In this document: one piece after another, positions 51,894 to 60,353 of the stretch
Layout of the letters: each line of letters starts with the position of its first letter
Position numbering within the stretch: the stretch's first letter is position 1
Assembly: GCA_963793105.1 (NCBI GenBank)
Contig: CAWBZB010000008.1
Span: 62,001 to 126,000, forward strand
Length of the DNA: 64,000 nucleotides
Origin: UBA10649 sp963793105
GTDB taxonomy: Bacteria > Actinomycetota > Actinomycetes > S36-B12
Direction of reading: 5' to 3'
Translations under genes and position numbers: made by a program
Notes under the pieces: generated by a model
Database searches by the model: none
Told to the model about the DNA's origin: nothing
Seen by the model: only the letters and a program-made list of their open reading frames with translations

Positions 51894-52589
51894 ATGCTCG
51901 ACGTGCGTGGCATCAGTCGTTCGTATGGCACGCACCTCATCGTCGACGACGTCACGTTCGGCGTCGAGGCCGGCAGCATGCTGGCGCTCCTCGGACCGAA
52001 CGGCTGCGGCAAGTCGACGACCCTCAAGGTCCTGTCTGGGGCGATCGCAGCCAGCAGCGGCGAGTTCTCCGTCGACGGGCACCCCGGCGGCACCGACGGA
52101 GCCCGCCGCGCCACCGGCTACGTCCCTGACACGCGGGGGGTGTTCCCCAGGCTGACGGGCGGGGAGCACCTCGAGCTCGCCGCCCGCCTGCACGCCGCCT
52201 CGGCGTGGCGGCCGCGAGCCGCCGAGCTCATCGAGCGGCTTGAGCTCGGCGAAGTGGTCGACCTTCAGGCCGCGGCCTACTCCCATGGCCAGTCGCGACG
52301 ACTGTCCATGGCGATGGCCCTCGTCGCCCAGCCACCGCTGCTGCTCGTCGACGAGCCCTTCGACGGCGTCGACATCGACGGAGTAGTCACCATGACCGAC
52401 CTGCTCGTCGAGGCCCGGGCGCGCGGCACCGCGGTGCTCCTCACCACCCACCTGCTCGACGCCGCGGTCATCGCCGATGACGTGGCCGTGTTCCGGCACC
52501 ACGGGCTCGCCGGCCCGTTCCCGACGGCGCAACTGCTGAACGAGCACGGGACTCTCCAGCAGGCATGGAAGCACCTGGCCCACTCATGA
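51894..52589 (+). CDS. ABC transporter ATP-binding protein with atypical signature motif
   Basis: A 231-residue ABC ATPase: Walker A GPNGCGKST, Q-loop VPDTRGVFPRLTGGEHLEL, Walker B LLLVDEPFDGVDIDG and switch LTTHLLDAA. The signature reads YSHGQSRRLSMAMAL; the canonical LSGGQ has become YSHGQ, with the first glycine replaced by histidine. ATG at 51894, no clear ribosome site. ATGA overlap with the membrane protein gene that follows. Confidence 0.88.
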   Translation: MLDVRGISRSYGTHLIVDDVTFGVEAGSMLALLGPNGCGKSTTLKVLSGAIAASSGEFSVDGHPGGTDGARRATGYVPDTRGVFPRLTGGEHLELAARLHAASAWRPRAAELIERLELGEVVDLQAAAYSHGQSRRLSMAMALVAQPPLLLVDEPFDGVDIDGVVTMTDLLVEARARGTAVLLTTHLLDAAVIADDVAVFRHHGLAGPFPTAQLLNEHGTLQQAWKHLAHS

Positions 52590-53908
52590 ACGACGTGGGA
52601 CTCGGCATGCGCCACCAGTTCCGCAACGGCTGGCGCATCTCACGAGGCTTTGCGATCAGCGCCATGGTCCTCACGGTCGCCATGCACGCGTTCGCGATGG
52701 TGACGGCCGCCGTCCAGCCCCAGCTCGCCGGTGCGGGCCTGACGGTGGAGCGGATGCTCCCGCTCGCCGCGGGACTCTGGGCCGCCCTCGCCCTCCTGCC
52801 CGCGCTGGGCGGCGGTGAGAGCGACGACCCCATGGCACTGGCGGCCGCCGGCGCTGGCCGATCGTTCCGCTTCGGCACCCGCTTCGCGTCATCACTCACC
52901 GACGCGGGGCCCGGCCTCTTCATCCCGGCGATCGCGCTGATCGGCGCGGCCACTGCAGGGTGGCCCGGCTGGGCCGCTGGACTCGCGCTCGCGTGGAACG
53001 GACTGGCCGTCGGGCAGCTGAGCGGGGCGGCGTCCGCGCTCCTCGTCACCCGCATCGGCCCCACTCCCGCGCTGGTGGTTGTCGCGGGAGTGATCGTGCT
53101 CGCGGCGACGGCCCTCGCCGGAACTGGCCTGGGGCCGGGAGCCTGGTGGCTGGCCGCGACGTCCCAGCCGGTCTATCTCGCCGCTCTCGTGTCGACCGGG
53201 CTCCTCGCCCTCATCGGCGCATGGGTCCTCAACCGGCCGGCGGAGCAGGTGGTGCGGCCGGGTCGAACCGTGCGCTTCCCACACCACGCCCTCCTCGCCG
53301 CCGTCGTCGCCATGTTCTCGGGCGTCAGCCGGTCAGTGATGGCCCGCAGCACCCTGGTGACCGCGGTGCTGGCACCCCTCCTGGTACGCAGCGCGGGGGC
53401 GCCCGTCACGGCGAGCATCGCCTTCTTCGTGACCGCGGCGGCGGCGGCGGTGCTCGGGGCGAACGGCTTCGCCTACGACGGTGGAGCCAATGTGTGGATG
53501 CTGGGGAAGTCGCCGCGGTGGCACCTGCTGCTGGCCCGGCTCACCACGACTGCCGTGTGGGCGCTGCTGCTGTCCTTCGTGGCTGCGGGGACCGCTGCGC
53601 TGCTCGGTGCCGCGCCGCCCCTCCGCCTCCTCCCGCAGGCGGTCCTGGTCGCCGCCGGGGCCGCGGCCGCAGGTCTGGTGCCTTCCGTCCGCCGTCCCGT
53701 CTCCGCCGATTTCAACTCCTTCCGGGCCCAGCCGGCACCGGTCGCCTCCGCCATGGGGACCCTCACGCGTGCGGTGGTGCTCACGGTGGCGGTGCTCGCC
53801 ACTCCCCTCCCCGTCGCGGTGGCCATCGTGGCCGGCTACACCGCCTTCGCCTTCGTGCACGCCCGCCTCGCACTCCGCGATCCGGTCCCCCTCGCCTCCC
53901 TCGCCTAG
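52586..53908 (+). CDS. ABC transporter membrane protein, divergent
   Basis: A 440-residue protein with about 10-12 hydrophobic segments and many Ala, Gly and Leu residues (for example GLILTV-like runs VVVAGVIVLAATALAGTGLG and AVLATPLPVAVAIVAGYTAF). No family motif is recognised with certainty. The ATGA overlap with the ATPase gene says it is the transporter's membrane partner. Substrate and direction unknown; export is more likely because no binding protein is present. Confidence 0.7.
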   Translation: MNDVGLGMRHQFRNGWRISRGFAISAMVLTVAMHAFAMVTAAVQPQLAGAGLTVERMLPLAAGLWAALALLPALGGGESDDPMALAAAGAGRSFRFGTRFASSLTDAGPGLFIPAIALIGAATAGWPGWAAGLALAWNGLAVGQLSGAASALLVTRIGPTPALVVVAGVIVLAATALAGTGLGPGAWWLAATSQPVYLAALVSTGLLALIGAWVLNRPAEQVVRPGRTVRFPHHALLAAVVAMFSGVSRSVMARSTLVTAVLAPLLVRSAGAPVTASIAFFVTAAAAAVLGANGFAYDGGANVWMLGKSPRWHLLLARLTTTAVWALLLSFVAAGTAALLGAAPPLRLLPQAVLVAAGAAAAGLVPSVRRPVSADFNSFRAQPAPVASAMGTLTRAVVLTVAVLATPLPVAVAIVAGYTAFAFVHARLALRDPVPLASLA

Positions 53909-53991
53909 GACGTCTGATCCGCCTCCTCCGATCGGCCCACGCGGGAGGTCCGGGTGGTGTTTGATGCGATCAGCCCATCTGAGGAGATGCC

Positions 53992-55356
53992 ATGGCCAGG
54001 CCTCAACCGCTCACGCCCGATGATCTCCGTCGCGAGGTGGACGAGGGCACCATCGACACCGTCGCCGTGGCGATCACCGACATGCAGGGGCGTCTGCAGG
54101 GCAAGCGCATCGACGCCGACTACTTCGTCGAGGAGGTGATGACGGGGTACACCGAGGGGTGCAACTACCTGATGGCCGTCGACGTCGACATGAACACGGT
54201 GGGCGGCTACGCGATGTCCTCATGGGACAGCGGCTACGGGGACTTCGTCATGCGGCCGGATCTGGGCACGTTGCACCGAGTGCCTTGGCAGAGCGGAACG
54301 GTCGGCGTGCTCTGCGACCTCGAGACCGAGGCGGGCGAGCCGGTGGCCCCCTCGCCGCGGCAGATCCTGCGCAAGCAGCTGGACCGCCTTGCCGCGGCGG
54401 GTTACGGGGCCTTCGTCGGCACCGAGCTGGAGTTCATGCTCTTCCAGGACACCTTCGAGGAGGCCTGGGTGAGCGGCTACCGCGACCTCACGCCCGCCAA
54501 CCTCTACAACGTCGACTACTCGATGCTCGGCACCGCCCGGGTCGAGCCGCTGCTGCACCGCATCCGGCGGTCCATGGCCGCCGCGGGGATGATCGTCGAG
54601 AGCGCGAAGGGCGAGTGCAACTTCGGCCAGCACGAGATCGCCTTCAAGTACCTGGACGCCCTGCGCACGTGCGACAACCACTCGATCTACAAGACCGGGG
54701 CGAAGGAGATCGCGGCGCAGGAGGGCATGGCGCTGACCTTCATGGCCAAGTTCAACGAGCGCGAGGGCAACTCCTGCCACATCCACCTGTCGTTCCGCGG
54801 CAGCGACGGGTCGATGGTCCTGACCGACCACCACGGCGAGCACGGACTGTCCGACGCTGGTCGCGCCTTCATCGCCGGCCAGCTGGCCCACGCCCACGAG
54901 CTGACGCTGATGTACGCGCCGCAGATCAACTCCTACAAGCGGTACGCGGAGGGCTCCTTCGCCCCGACCGCCATCCGGTGGGGACCCGACAACCGCACCT
55001 GCTCGTTCCGGCTCGTCGGCCACGGACCCTCTCTCCGGCTCGAGAACCGGATCCCCGGTGGGGACGTCAACCCCTACCTGGCCGTCGCGGCGATGGTGGC
55101 GGCCGGACTCGACGGAATCGAGCGTGCCCTGCCCTTGGAGGATGCCTTCGTCGGCAATGCCTACGAGAGCGACTCCGTGCACGTGCCGACATCGATGAGC
55201 GAGTCCCTGACGTCCTGGCAGTCATCGACGTGGGTCCGGGAGGTCTTCGGGCAGGAGGTCCAGGATCACTACGCCAACATGGCGCGCGTGGAGCTGGCGG
55301 ACTTCGGACGGTCGGTCACGGACTGGGAGCGCTACCGCGCCTTCGAGCGGCTTTAA
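53992..55356 (+). CDS. Glutamine synthetase family gamma-glutamyl ligase (PuuA-like)
   Basis: A 454-residue class I GS-fold ligase. In polyamine-type catabolism such enzymes join glutamate to an amine. Active-site residues are complete: Glu145 and Glu147 (GTELEF), Glu208 and Glu215 (GECNFGQHE), His263 and His265 (CHIHLS) and SLRLENRIPGGDVNPYLA near residue 345. The ribosome site GAGGAG precedes the ATG by five bases. It heads a run with aldehyde dehydrogenase, SDR and, on the other strand, a gamma-glutamyl hydrolase, the enzyme set of the Puu route. The amine is unknown. Confidence 0.88.
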   Translation: MARPQPLTPDDLRREVDEGTIDTVAVAITDMQGRLQGKRIDADYFVEEVMTGYTEGCNYLMAVDVDMNTVGGYAMSSWDSGYGDFVMRPDLGTLHRVPWQSGTVGVLCDLETEAGEPVAPSPRQILRKQLDRLAAAGYGAFVGTELEFMLFQDTFEEAWVSGYRDLTPANLYNVDYSMLGTARVEPLLHRIRRSMAAAGMIVESAKGECNFGQHEIAFKYLDALRTCDNHSIYKTGAKEIAAQEGMALTFMAKFNEREGNSCHIHLSFRGSDGSMVLTDHHGEHGLSDAGRAFIAGQLAHAHELTLMYAPQINSYKRYAEGSFAPTAIRWGPDNRTCSFRLVGHGPSLRLENRIPGGDVNPYLAVAAMVAAGLDGIERALPLEDAFVGNAYESDSVHVPTSMSESLTSWQSSTWVREVFGQEVQDHYANMARVELADFGRSVTDWERYRAFERL

Positions 55357-55429
55357 TGAGCGCAGGCCACCCGCCTGCGGCGCACGCGAGATCCACCCCC
55401 GTTCCGCCACTTCCTCGCCAGGAGCAGCC

Positions 55430-56788
55430 ATGCACGACGTGATCAACCCCGCGACCGAGCGGGTCATCGCGACCGTCCCCTCGACCGACCCGGAAGGGGC
55501 CGACGAGGCGATCGCGCGCGCCCACGAGGCCGGGCCGGCCTGGCGCTCGGTGGCTCCGGGCGACCGGGCGAATCTGCTGCGCGCCTTCTCCGACGTCGTG
55601 CGCGGTCACGTGGAGGAGCTCGCCGACCTTGAGGTGGCGAACTCCGGACACACGATCGCCAACGCACGCTGGGAGGCGAACAACGTCGCCAACGTCCTCG
55701 CGTACTACGCCGGTGCCCCCGAGCGGCTGTTCGGTCGCCAGATCCCCGTGCCCGGCGGTCTGGACGTCACCTTCAAGGAGCCGGTGGGCGTCGTCGGCAT
55801 CATCGTCCCGTGGAACTTCCCCATGCCGATCGCCGGCTGGGGATTCGCTCCGGCCCTGGCGGCCGGCTGCACCGTCGTGATGAAACCGGCGGAGCTCACT
55901 CCCCTGACGGCGATCCGACTCGGCGAGCTCGCCCTCGAGGCAGGCATCCCCGAGCACGTGTTCACCGTCGTCCCGGGCAAGGGGTCGATCGTGGGCCAGC
56001 GCTTCGTCGAGAACCGGCTGGTCAGGAAGATCGTCTTCACCGGCAGCACCGCGGTCGGCGAGCGGATCATGGCCGGCGCGGCCCCCCAGATGAAGCGCGT
56101 CACCCTCGAGCTCGGCGGCAAGAGCGCGAACGTCATCTTCGCCGACGCCGACCTCGAGAAGGCGGCGACGACCGCGCCCTACGGGGTGTTCGACAACGCG
56201 GGCCAGGACTGCTGCGCCCGCTCGCGCATCCTGGTCCAGCGCTCTGCCTTCGACCGGTTCATGGAGCTCTTCGAGCCCGCCGTGAAGGGAGTGAAGGTGG
56301 GCGATCCCAGCCTCGAGGGAACCGAGATGGGTCCGCTCATCTCGCGCGGGCACTTCGACTCCGTCGCCTCCTTCGTGCCCGACGAGGCCGCGGTCGCCTT
56401 CCGCGGCCAGTGCCCGGACGGCCCCGGCTACTGGTTCCCGCCCACGGTGCTGGCGCCGGTCGCGTCCACGGCCACGGCCTTCCAGGAGGAGATCTTCGGT
56501 CCCGTCGTCACCGTGACGCCCTTCGAGGACGAGGCCGACGCGATCCGACTGGCGAACGACTCGGAGTACGGACTGTCCGGCTCGATCTGGACACGGGACG
56601 TGGGCAAGGCCATCCGCGTGTCGCGGGGGATCGAGGCCGGGAACCTCTCGGTCAACTCGCACTCCTCGGTCCGCTACTGGACCCCGTTCGGCGGCTTCAA
56701 GCGATCGGGGATCGGGCGCGAGCTGGGCCCCGACGCGCTGGACGCCTTCACCGAGACCAAGAACGTCTTCATCAGCACGGACGACTGA
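55430..56788 (+). CDS. Aldehyde dehydrogenase family protein (PuuC-like)
   Basis: A 452-residue NAD(P)-dependent aldehyde dehydrogenase. Motifs: PWNFPMPIAGWGFAPALAAG, VFTGSTAVGERI (cofactor loop), LELGGKSANVIFADADLEKA (general-base Glu) and GQDCCARSRILVQ (catalytic Cys), plus EEIFGPVVTVTPFED. It is somewhat short at the N-terminus compared with the usual 480-500. With a GS-like ligase upstream it probably oxidises a gamma-glutamyl-aminoaldehyde. It could instead supply the aminomuconate-semialdehyde step missing from the kynurenine operon, but the context argues for the amine route. Confidence 0.88.
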   Translation: MHDVINPATERVIATVPSTDPEGADEAIARAHEAGPAWRSVAPGDRANLLRAFSDVVRGHVEELADLEVANSGHTIANARWEANNVANVLAYYAGAPERLFGRQIPVPGGLDVTFKEPVGVVGIIVPWNFPMPIAGWGFAPALAAGCTVVMKPAELTPLTAIRLGELALEAGIPEHVFTVVPGKGSIVGQRFVENRLVRKIVFTGSTAVGERIMAGAAPQMKRVTLELGGKSANVIFADADLEKAATTAPYGVFDNAGQDCCARSRILVQRSAFDRFMELFEPAVKGVKVGDPSLEGTEMGPLISRGHFDSVASFVPDEAAVAFRGQCPDGPGYWFPPTVLAPVASTATAFQEEIFGPVVTVTPFEDEADAIRLANDSEYGLSGSIWTRDVGKAIRVSRGIEAGNLSVNSHSSVRYWTPFGGFKRSGIGRELGPDALDAFTETKNVFISTDD

Positions 56789-56798
56789 CCCCCCCCTT

Positions 56799-56862
56799 CG
56801 TTGAGTGGGCGGTCGTGCACCGGACCTGGAGCCCCGGGACGTTCACGAGCGACCACTCAACG
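56799..56862. repeat. Long imperfect inverted repeat between the aldehyde dehydrogenase and SDR genes
   Basis: CGTTGAGTGG (56799-56808) and CCACTCAACG (56853-56862) are perfect 10-base outer arms. Pairing continues inward with interruptions: CG/CG, TCGTG (56813-56817) with CACGA (56844-56848), and AC/GT, leaving a loop of about 20 bases. The element fills more than half of the 115-base gap. It may be a transcription attenuator or a dispersed intergenic repeat (REP or miniature element); only one copy was noticed in this window. Confidence 0.75.
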
Positions 56863-56903
56863 GGATTGCCGAACGCTCGACGAGATGACAACGAGGAGAA
56901 CCG

Positions 56904-57683
56904 ATGAGCGACAGCAGGTGCCGAAGGCTCGAAGGCCGGACCGCGGTGATCACCGGAGGTGCGAGCGGGATCGGACTGGCCACCGCACGTCGATTCGCGG
57001 ACGAAGGCGCCCGCGTGGTCATCGGCGATCTGGATCCCGACGCCGGCGAGGCGGCGGCGGCCGAGGTCGATGGCCTGTTCGTCCGCACCGACGTGACGAG
57101 CGCCGACGACGTCGCCAGCATGTTCGCCGCGGCCAAGGGCGCCTACGGCAGCGTCGACATCGCCTTCAACAACGCCGGCATCTCACCGCCCGACGACGAC
57201 TCGATCCTCGAGACCGGCATCGATGCCTGGCGCCGCGTGCAGGAGGTGAACCTGACGTCGGTGTACCTGTGCTGCAAGGAGGTCATCCCGATCATGCTCG
57301 CGCAGGGCAAGGGCTCGATCATCAACACCGCATCGTTCGTGGCCACGATGGCTGCCGCGACCTCGCAGATCTCGTACACCGCATCGAAGGGCGGCGTGCT
57401 CGCGATGACCCGGGAGCTCGGAGTGCAGTTCGCCCGGGACGGCATCCGCGTCAACGCGCTCTCCCCCGGGCCGGTCGCGACGCCCCTGCTCATGGAGCTG
57501 TTCGCCAAGGACCCCGAGCGCGCCGCCCGTCGACTGGTCCACATCCCCGTGGGCCGCTTCGGCGAACCCGAGGAGATCGCCGCCGCGGTGGCCTTCCTCG
57601 CCAGCGACGACTCGTCGTTCATGACCGCGTCGAATTTCCTCGTCGATGGCGGCATCTCCGGCGCCTACGTCACCCCGCTCTAG
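56904..57683 (+). CDS. SDR family oxidoreductase
   Basis: A 259-residue classical short-chain dehydrogenase: ITGGASGIGLATARRFADEG (nucleotide binding), IGDLDPDAG, FNNAGIS, SFVATMAAATSQISYTASKGG (catalytic Ser and YxxxK), LSPGPVATPL and ASNFLVDGGISGAYVTPL. The Asp in GDLD favours NAD(H). Ribosome site GAGGAG. It follows the aldehyde dehydrogenase across the inverted repeat and is probably part of the same catabolic set, oxidising a hydroxylated intermediate. Confidence 0.88.
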   Translation: MSDSRCRRLEGRTAVITGGASGIGLATARRFADEGARVVIGDLDPDAGEAAAAEVDGLFVRTDVTSADDVASMFAAAKGAYGSVDIAFNNAGISPPDDDSILETGIDAWRRVQEVNLTSVYLCCKEVIPIMLAQGKGSIINTASFVATMAAATSQISYTASKGGVLAMTRELGVQFARDGIRVNALSPGPVATPLLMELFAKDPERAARRLVHIPVGRFGEPEEIAAAVAFLASDDSSFMTASNFLVDGGISGAYVTPL

Positions 57684-57691
57684 CGGCCGCC

Positions 57692-58177
57692 ATGGTCGAC
57701 ATGAGCCGTGCCCTGCTCCACCTGGCGTGGGCCGACGAGATCTTCTTCACCCAGTTCGCTGCCCTCCCGGAGTCCGCCATGGGTGCTCGCTACGCCCCCG
57801 ACGCGTGGCCGGCCGGCCAGCTGGCCGCGCACATCGTCGGCAGTGCCAGCTGGTACCGCTACTGCCTCACCGGCGAGCCCTGGCTCGACGTCACCGGCGT
57901 GCGCACGCCTGCCGATATCGGAGCCCTGCTACCGGACCTCCTGAGCATGGACGCCGTACTCCTGGCCCAGGGGCGGCTGCCGGACGAGCCGGTGACCTTC
58001 GCCGACGAGGACGGCCAGCGAACCGCCCTCCGATCGACCCTGCTCGGTCAGGCCTGTCTGCACGCCATCGAGCATCGGGCACAGATATCCGCGGCCCTGG
58101 AGGCATCCGGCTTCACGCCAATCAGCCTCGACGACCTCGACTTCTGGGCGTTCGAGGACACCTCCTCCGCCGGCTGA
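57692..58177 (+). CDS. DinB family protein
   Basis: A 161-residue four-helix-bundle protein of the DinB/YfiT type. Putative metal histidines are spaced as expected: RALLHLAWADEIF near residue 9, AAHIVGSASWYRY near residue 45 and HAIEHRAQISAALE near residue 127. Members include thiol-S-transferases and isomerases; the function here is unknown. ATG at 57692, nine bases after the SDR stop, so probably cotranscribed. Confidence 0.8.
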   Translation: MVDMSRALLHLAWADEIFFTQFAALPESAMGARYAPDAWPAGQLAAHIVGSASWYRYCLTGEPWLDVTGVRTPADIGALLPDLLSMDAVLLAQGRLPDEPVTFADEDGQRTALRSTLLGQACLHAIEHRAQISAALEASGFTPISLDDLDFWAFEDTSSAG

Positions 58178-58200
58178 CCACGAATCGGCGCCGTTCCGCA

Positions 58201-58911
58201 CTACGGATGCCGGTAGCGCTCGGCGGCAGCGACGAAGGCGGACACCATGGGCAGGTCGGCCGCGCGCCGGTCCGGATGCTCGGGATGCCACTGCACGCCC
58301 AGGCAGAAGTCGGCCGTCGGGTCCTCGCACGCCTCGATCGTCCCGTCGGCCGCCCAGCCACTGACCACCAGGTCGCCCGGTGCGGCGACCGCCTGGTGGT
58401 GCGAGGAGTTCACGGTGATCGGATCCGTCCCCAGCAACGAGCCGGCCAACGATCCCGCCGCGAACGTCGCGCCATGGTCGACGAACGCCCCCGGTCGCTC
58501 CCGGTGCAGTTCGGCGCCCGACACATCGGGGAGATTCTGGATCAGCGACCCACCATGGGCGACCGCCATGACCTGCAGCCCGCGGCAGATGCCGAACACC
58601 GGCATGCCGAGCTCACGCGCCCGCCGGTAGAGCGCCAACTCCGACTGGTCCCGCTGCGTCCTCGGGACATCGCTCGACTCGTGCGGCTGCTCGCCGTACA
58701 GGCGGGCATCCAGGTCTGCTCCCCCGACCAGCACGAGTCCATCGAGGCGGTCCACCGCCTCCGCGTCCGCGTCCGGCGGGAGCAGGACGACCCGCGCCCC
58801 CGCCGCCCTGACCAGGTCGACGTACCACTCAGGGACGAGCGCCGCCGGCAGCTCCCAGGCGCCCCAACGGGCTGGTTCCACGTAGACCGAGAGTCCGACG
58901 ACGGCTGGCAT
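58201..58911 (-). CDS. Gamma-glutamyl-gamma-aminobutyrate hydrolase family protein (PuuD-like)
   Basis: A 236-residue class I glutamine-amidotransferase-like hydrolase. Catalytic Cys in FGICRGLQVMAVAHGGSLIQ and His/Glu in GVQWHPEH are visible; VGGADLDARLYGEQPH and VNSSHHQAVAAPG are typical of the PuuD group. It would release glutamate from gamma-glutamylated products made by the GS-like ligase and aldehyde dehydrogenase upstream. It is on the opposite strand, tail to tail with the DinB gene and divergent from the second GS-like gene, 77 bases apart. Confidence 0.88.
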   Translation of the reverse strand: MPAVVGLSVYVEPARWGAWELPAALVPEWYVDLVRAAGARVVLLPPDADAEAVDRLDGLVLVGGADLDARLYGEQPHESSDVPRTQRDQSELALYRRARELGMPVFGICRGLQVMAVAHGGSLIQNLPDVSGAELHRERPGAFVDHGATFAAGSLAGSLLGTDPITVNSSHHQAVAAPGDLVVSGWAADGTIEACEDPTADFCLGVQWHPEHPDRRAADLPMVSAFVAAAERYRHP

Positions 58912-58988
58912 GCCGGAAGTGTGGCACTCGATCCTCCATCCGGCGAGCGACTGCGCTTCAATACGCCCGGGGGCTGACCGGAGGGCAC

Positions 58989-60353
58989 ATGGCGGGCAAC
59001 GAGCGACTGACGATGGCGGATCTCGAGTTCGAGGTCGAGAAGAAGGCCGTCGACACCATCCTGGTCGCCTTCAGCGACCTCCAGGGTCGACTCGTGGGCC
59101 GGCGCATCACCATCGACTACTTCCGCTCCTCGGTCCTCACGGCCGGACTCCGAGTGCCCGCCTACCTGCTCGCGACCGACGCCTCCGGCCGGCCCGCTCC
59201 GGGATTCGCCCTGGCCTCGGTCTCCAACGGATTCCCCGACCTCGTCCTGCGGGTCGATACCGCAACCCTGTTCCGGATGCCGTGGCAGCCGGGCTCGGTC
59301 GGCATCCTCGGCGATCTCGAACTGCCCGACGGCTCGCCGGTCAACGTCTCGCCGCGCACCATCCTGCGTCGACAGCTCCAGCGGGTCGAGGGCTCGAACC
59401 TGTCGGCCTCCGTCGGGCTGGAGCCCCAGTTCACCGCCTTCGACGACCAGCGGGGGGCGACCGCCGCCAGCGATTTCGCCGCGCTCCGCAAGACCGGCCC
59501 CGCGGGCGCCGGGCACGTCGCCTTCCAGTCCTCGCGCAGCGAGCCGCTGCTGCACCGCGTGCGCACGAGCGGAACCCTCGTCCCGGTCGGAATCGAGGGC
59601 ACGGTGGGACTGCCCTCACCCGGGCATTTCGAGGTGACACTGACACCCACCGACGCCCTGGCCGTCAGCGACGGTGCACTCGTCCTGCGGTCGGCGATCA
59701 AGGACATCGCCGTACAGGAGGACATGGCGGTGACCTTCATGGCCGCGTTCGACGAGGGCGTCGGCAGCGCCGGCCACGTGAGCATGTCCCTGAAGGGCCT
59801 GCGCGGGGGGATGCCGCTCGCGGACCGGCATGGCGAGTCGGGGCTGTCCGAGGTCGGCAAGGCCTTCGTCGCCGGTCTGCTCGACCACGCAGCCGAGCTG
59901 TGCCTGCTGATGGCGCCCACCGTGAACTCCTACCGGCGCTTCGCCTCGGACCCGTTCTCCCCGTCCGCGGTCAACTGGGGCGTCGACAACCGGACCTGTG
60001 CCGTCCGCGTGGTCGGCGCGGAGGCTTCGCTGCGGGTGGAGAACCGCATCCCCGGCAGCGATGCCAATCCCTATCTCGTCGTTGCCGCGATGATCGCCGC
60101 CGGGCTCGACGGAACCAACCGGCAGGCCCAGCTGCCGGCCGCTGTCACCGGCGACGGTCACGGGGCCGACTCACCCGCGCTTCCCGGCTCGCTCGCCGAG
60201 GCGCTGGGCGCCTGGACGGACTCGGACTGGGTGCGCCAGACGTTCGGGTCGGACGTCCAGGACCACTACGCGAACCTCGCACGGATCGAGATCGAGGCGG
60301 CCGGCGACCGTACGCTCGACGACGAGCGTGCCCGCTACTTCGACGGCTGCTGA
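58989..60353 (+). CDS. Glutamine synthetase-like protein with degraded metal site
   Basis: A 454-residue GS-fold protein that aligns without gaps to the intact paralogue at 53992-55356 up to at least residue 270. At the active-site positions it has Glu145 but Gln147, Leu208 but Glu215, and His263 but Ser265. Two of the three ligands of the metal that positions glutamate in classical GS (E. coli Glu131, Glu212, Glu220) are thus lost, while the other metal site (Glu145, His263, SLRVENRIPG) is kept. Codon use and reading frame are fully intact, so it is expressed protein, not a decaying gene. It may be a regulatory subunit, a partner of the intact ligase, or an enzyme with changed chemistry. Confidence 0.82.
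   Translation: MAGNERLTMADLEFEVEKKAVDTILVAFSDLQGRLVGRRITIDYFRSSVLTAGLRVPAYLLATDASGRPAPGFALASVSNGFPDLVLRVDTATLFRMPWQPGSVGILGDLELPDGSPVNVSPRTILRRQLQRVEGSNLSASVGLEPQFTAFDDQRGATAASDFAALRKTGPAGAGHVAFQSSRSEPLLHRVRTSGTLVPVGIEGTVGLPSPGHFEVTLTPTDALAVSDGALVLRSAIKDIAVQEDMAVTFMAAFDEGVGSAGHVSMSLKGLRGGMPLADRHGESGLSEVGKAFVAGLLDHAAELCLLMAPTVNSYRRFASDPFSPSAVNWGVDNRTCAVRVVGAEASLRVENRIPGSDANPYLVVAAMIAAGLDGTNRQAQLPAAVTGDGHGADSPALPGSLAEALGAWTDSDWVRQTFGSDVQDHYANLARIEIEAAGDRTLDDERARYFDGC

Noticed and set aside
55430..56788. Aldehyde dehydrogenase as the missing 2-aminomuconate-semialdehyde dehydrogenase
   Set aside because: It is 46 kb away and sits with a gamma-glutamyl ligase and a PuuD-type hydrolase, which explain it better.
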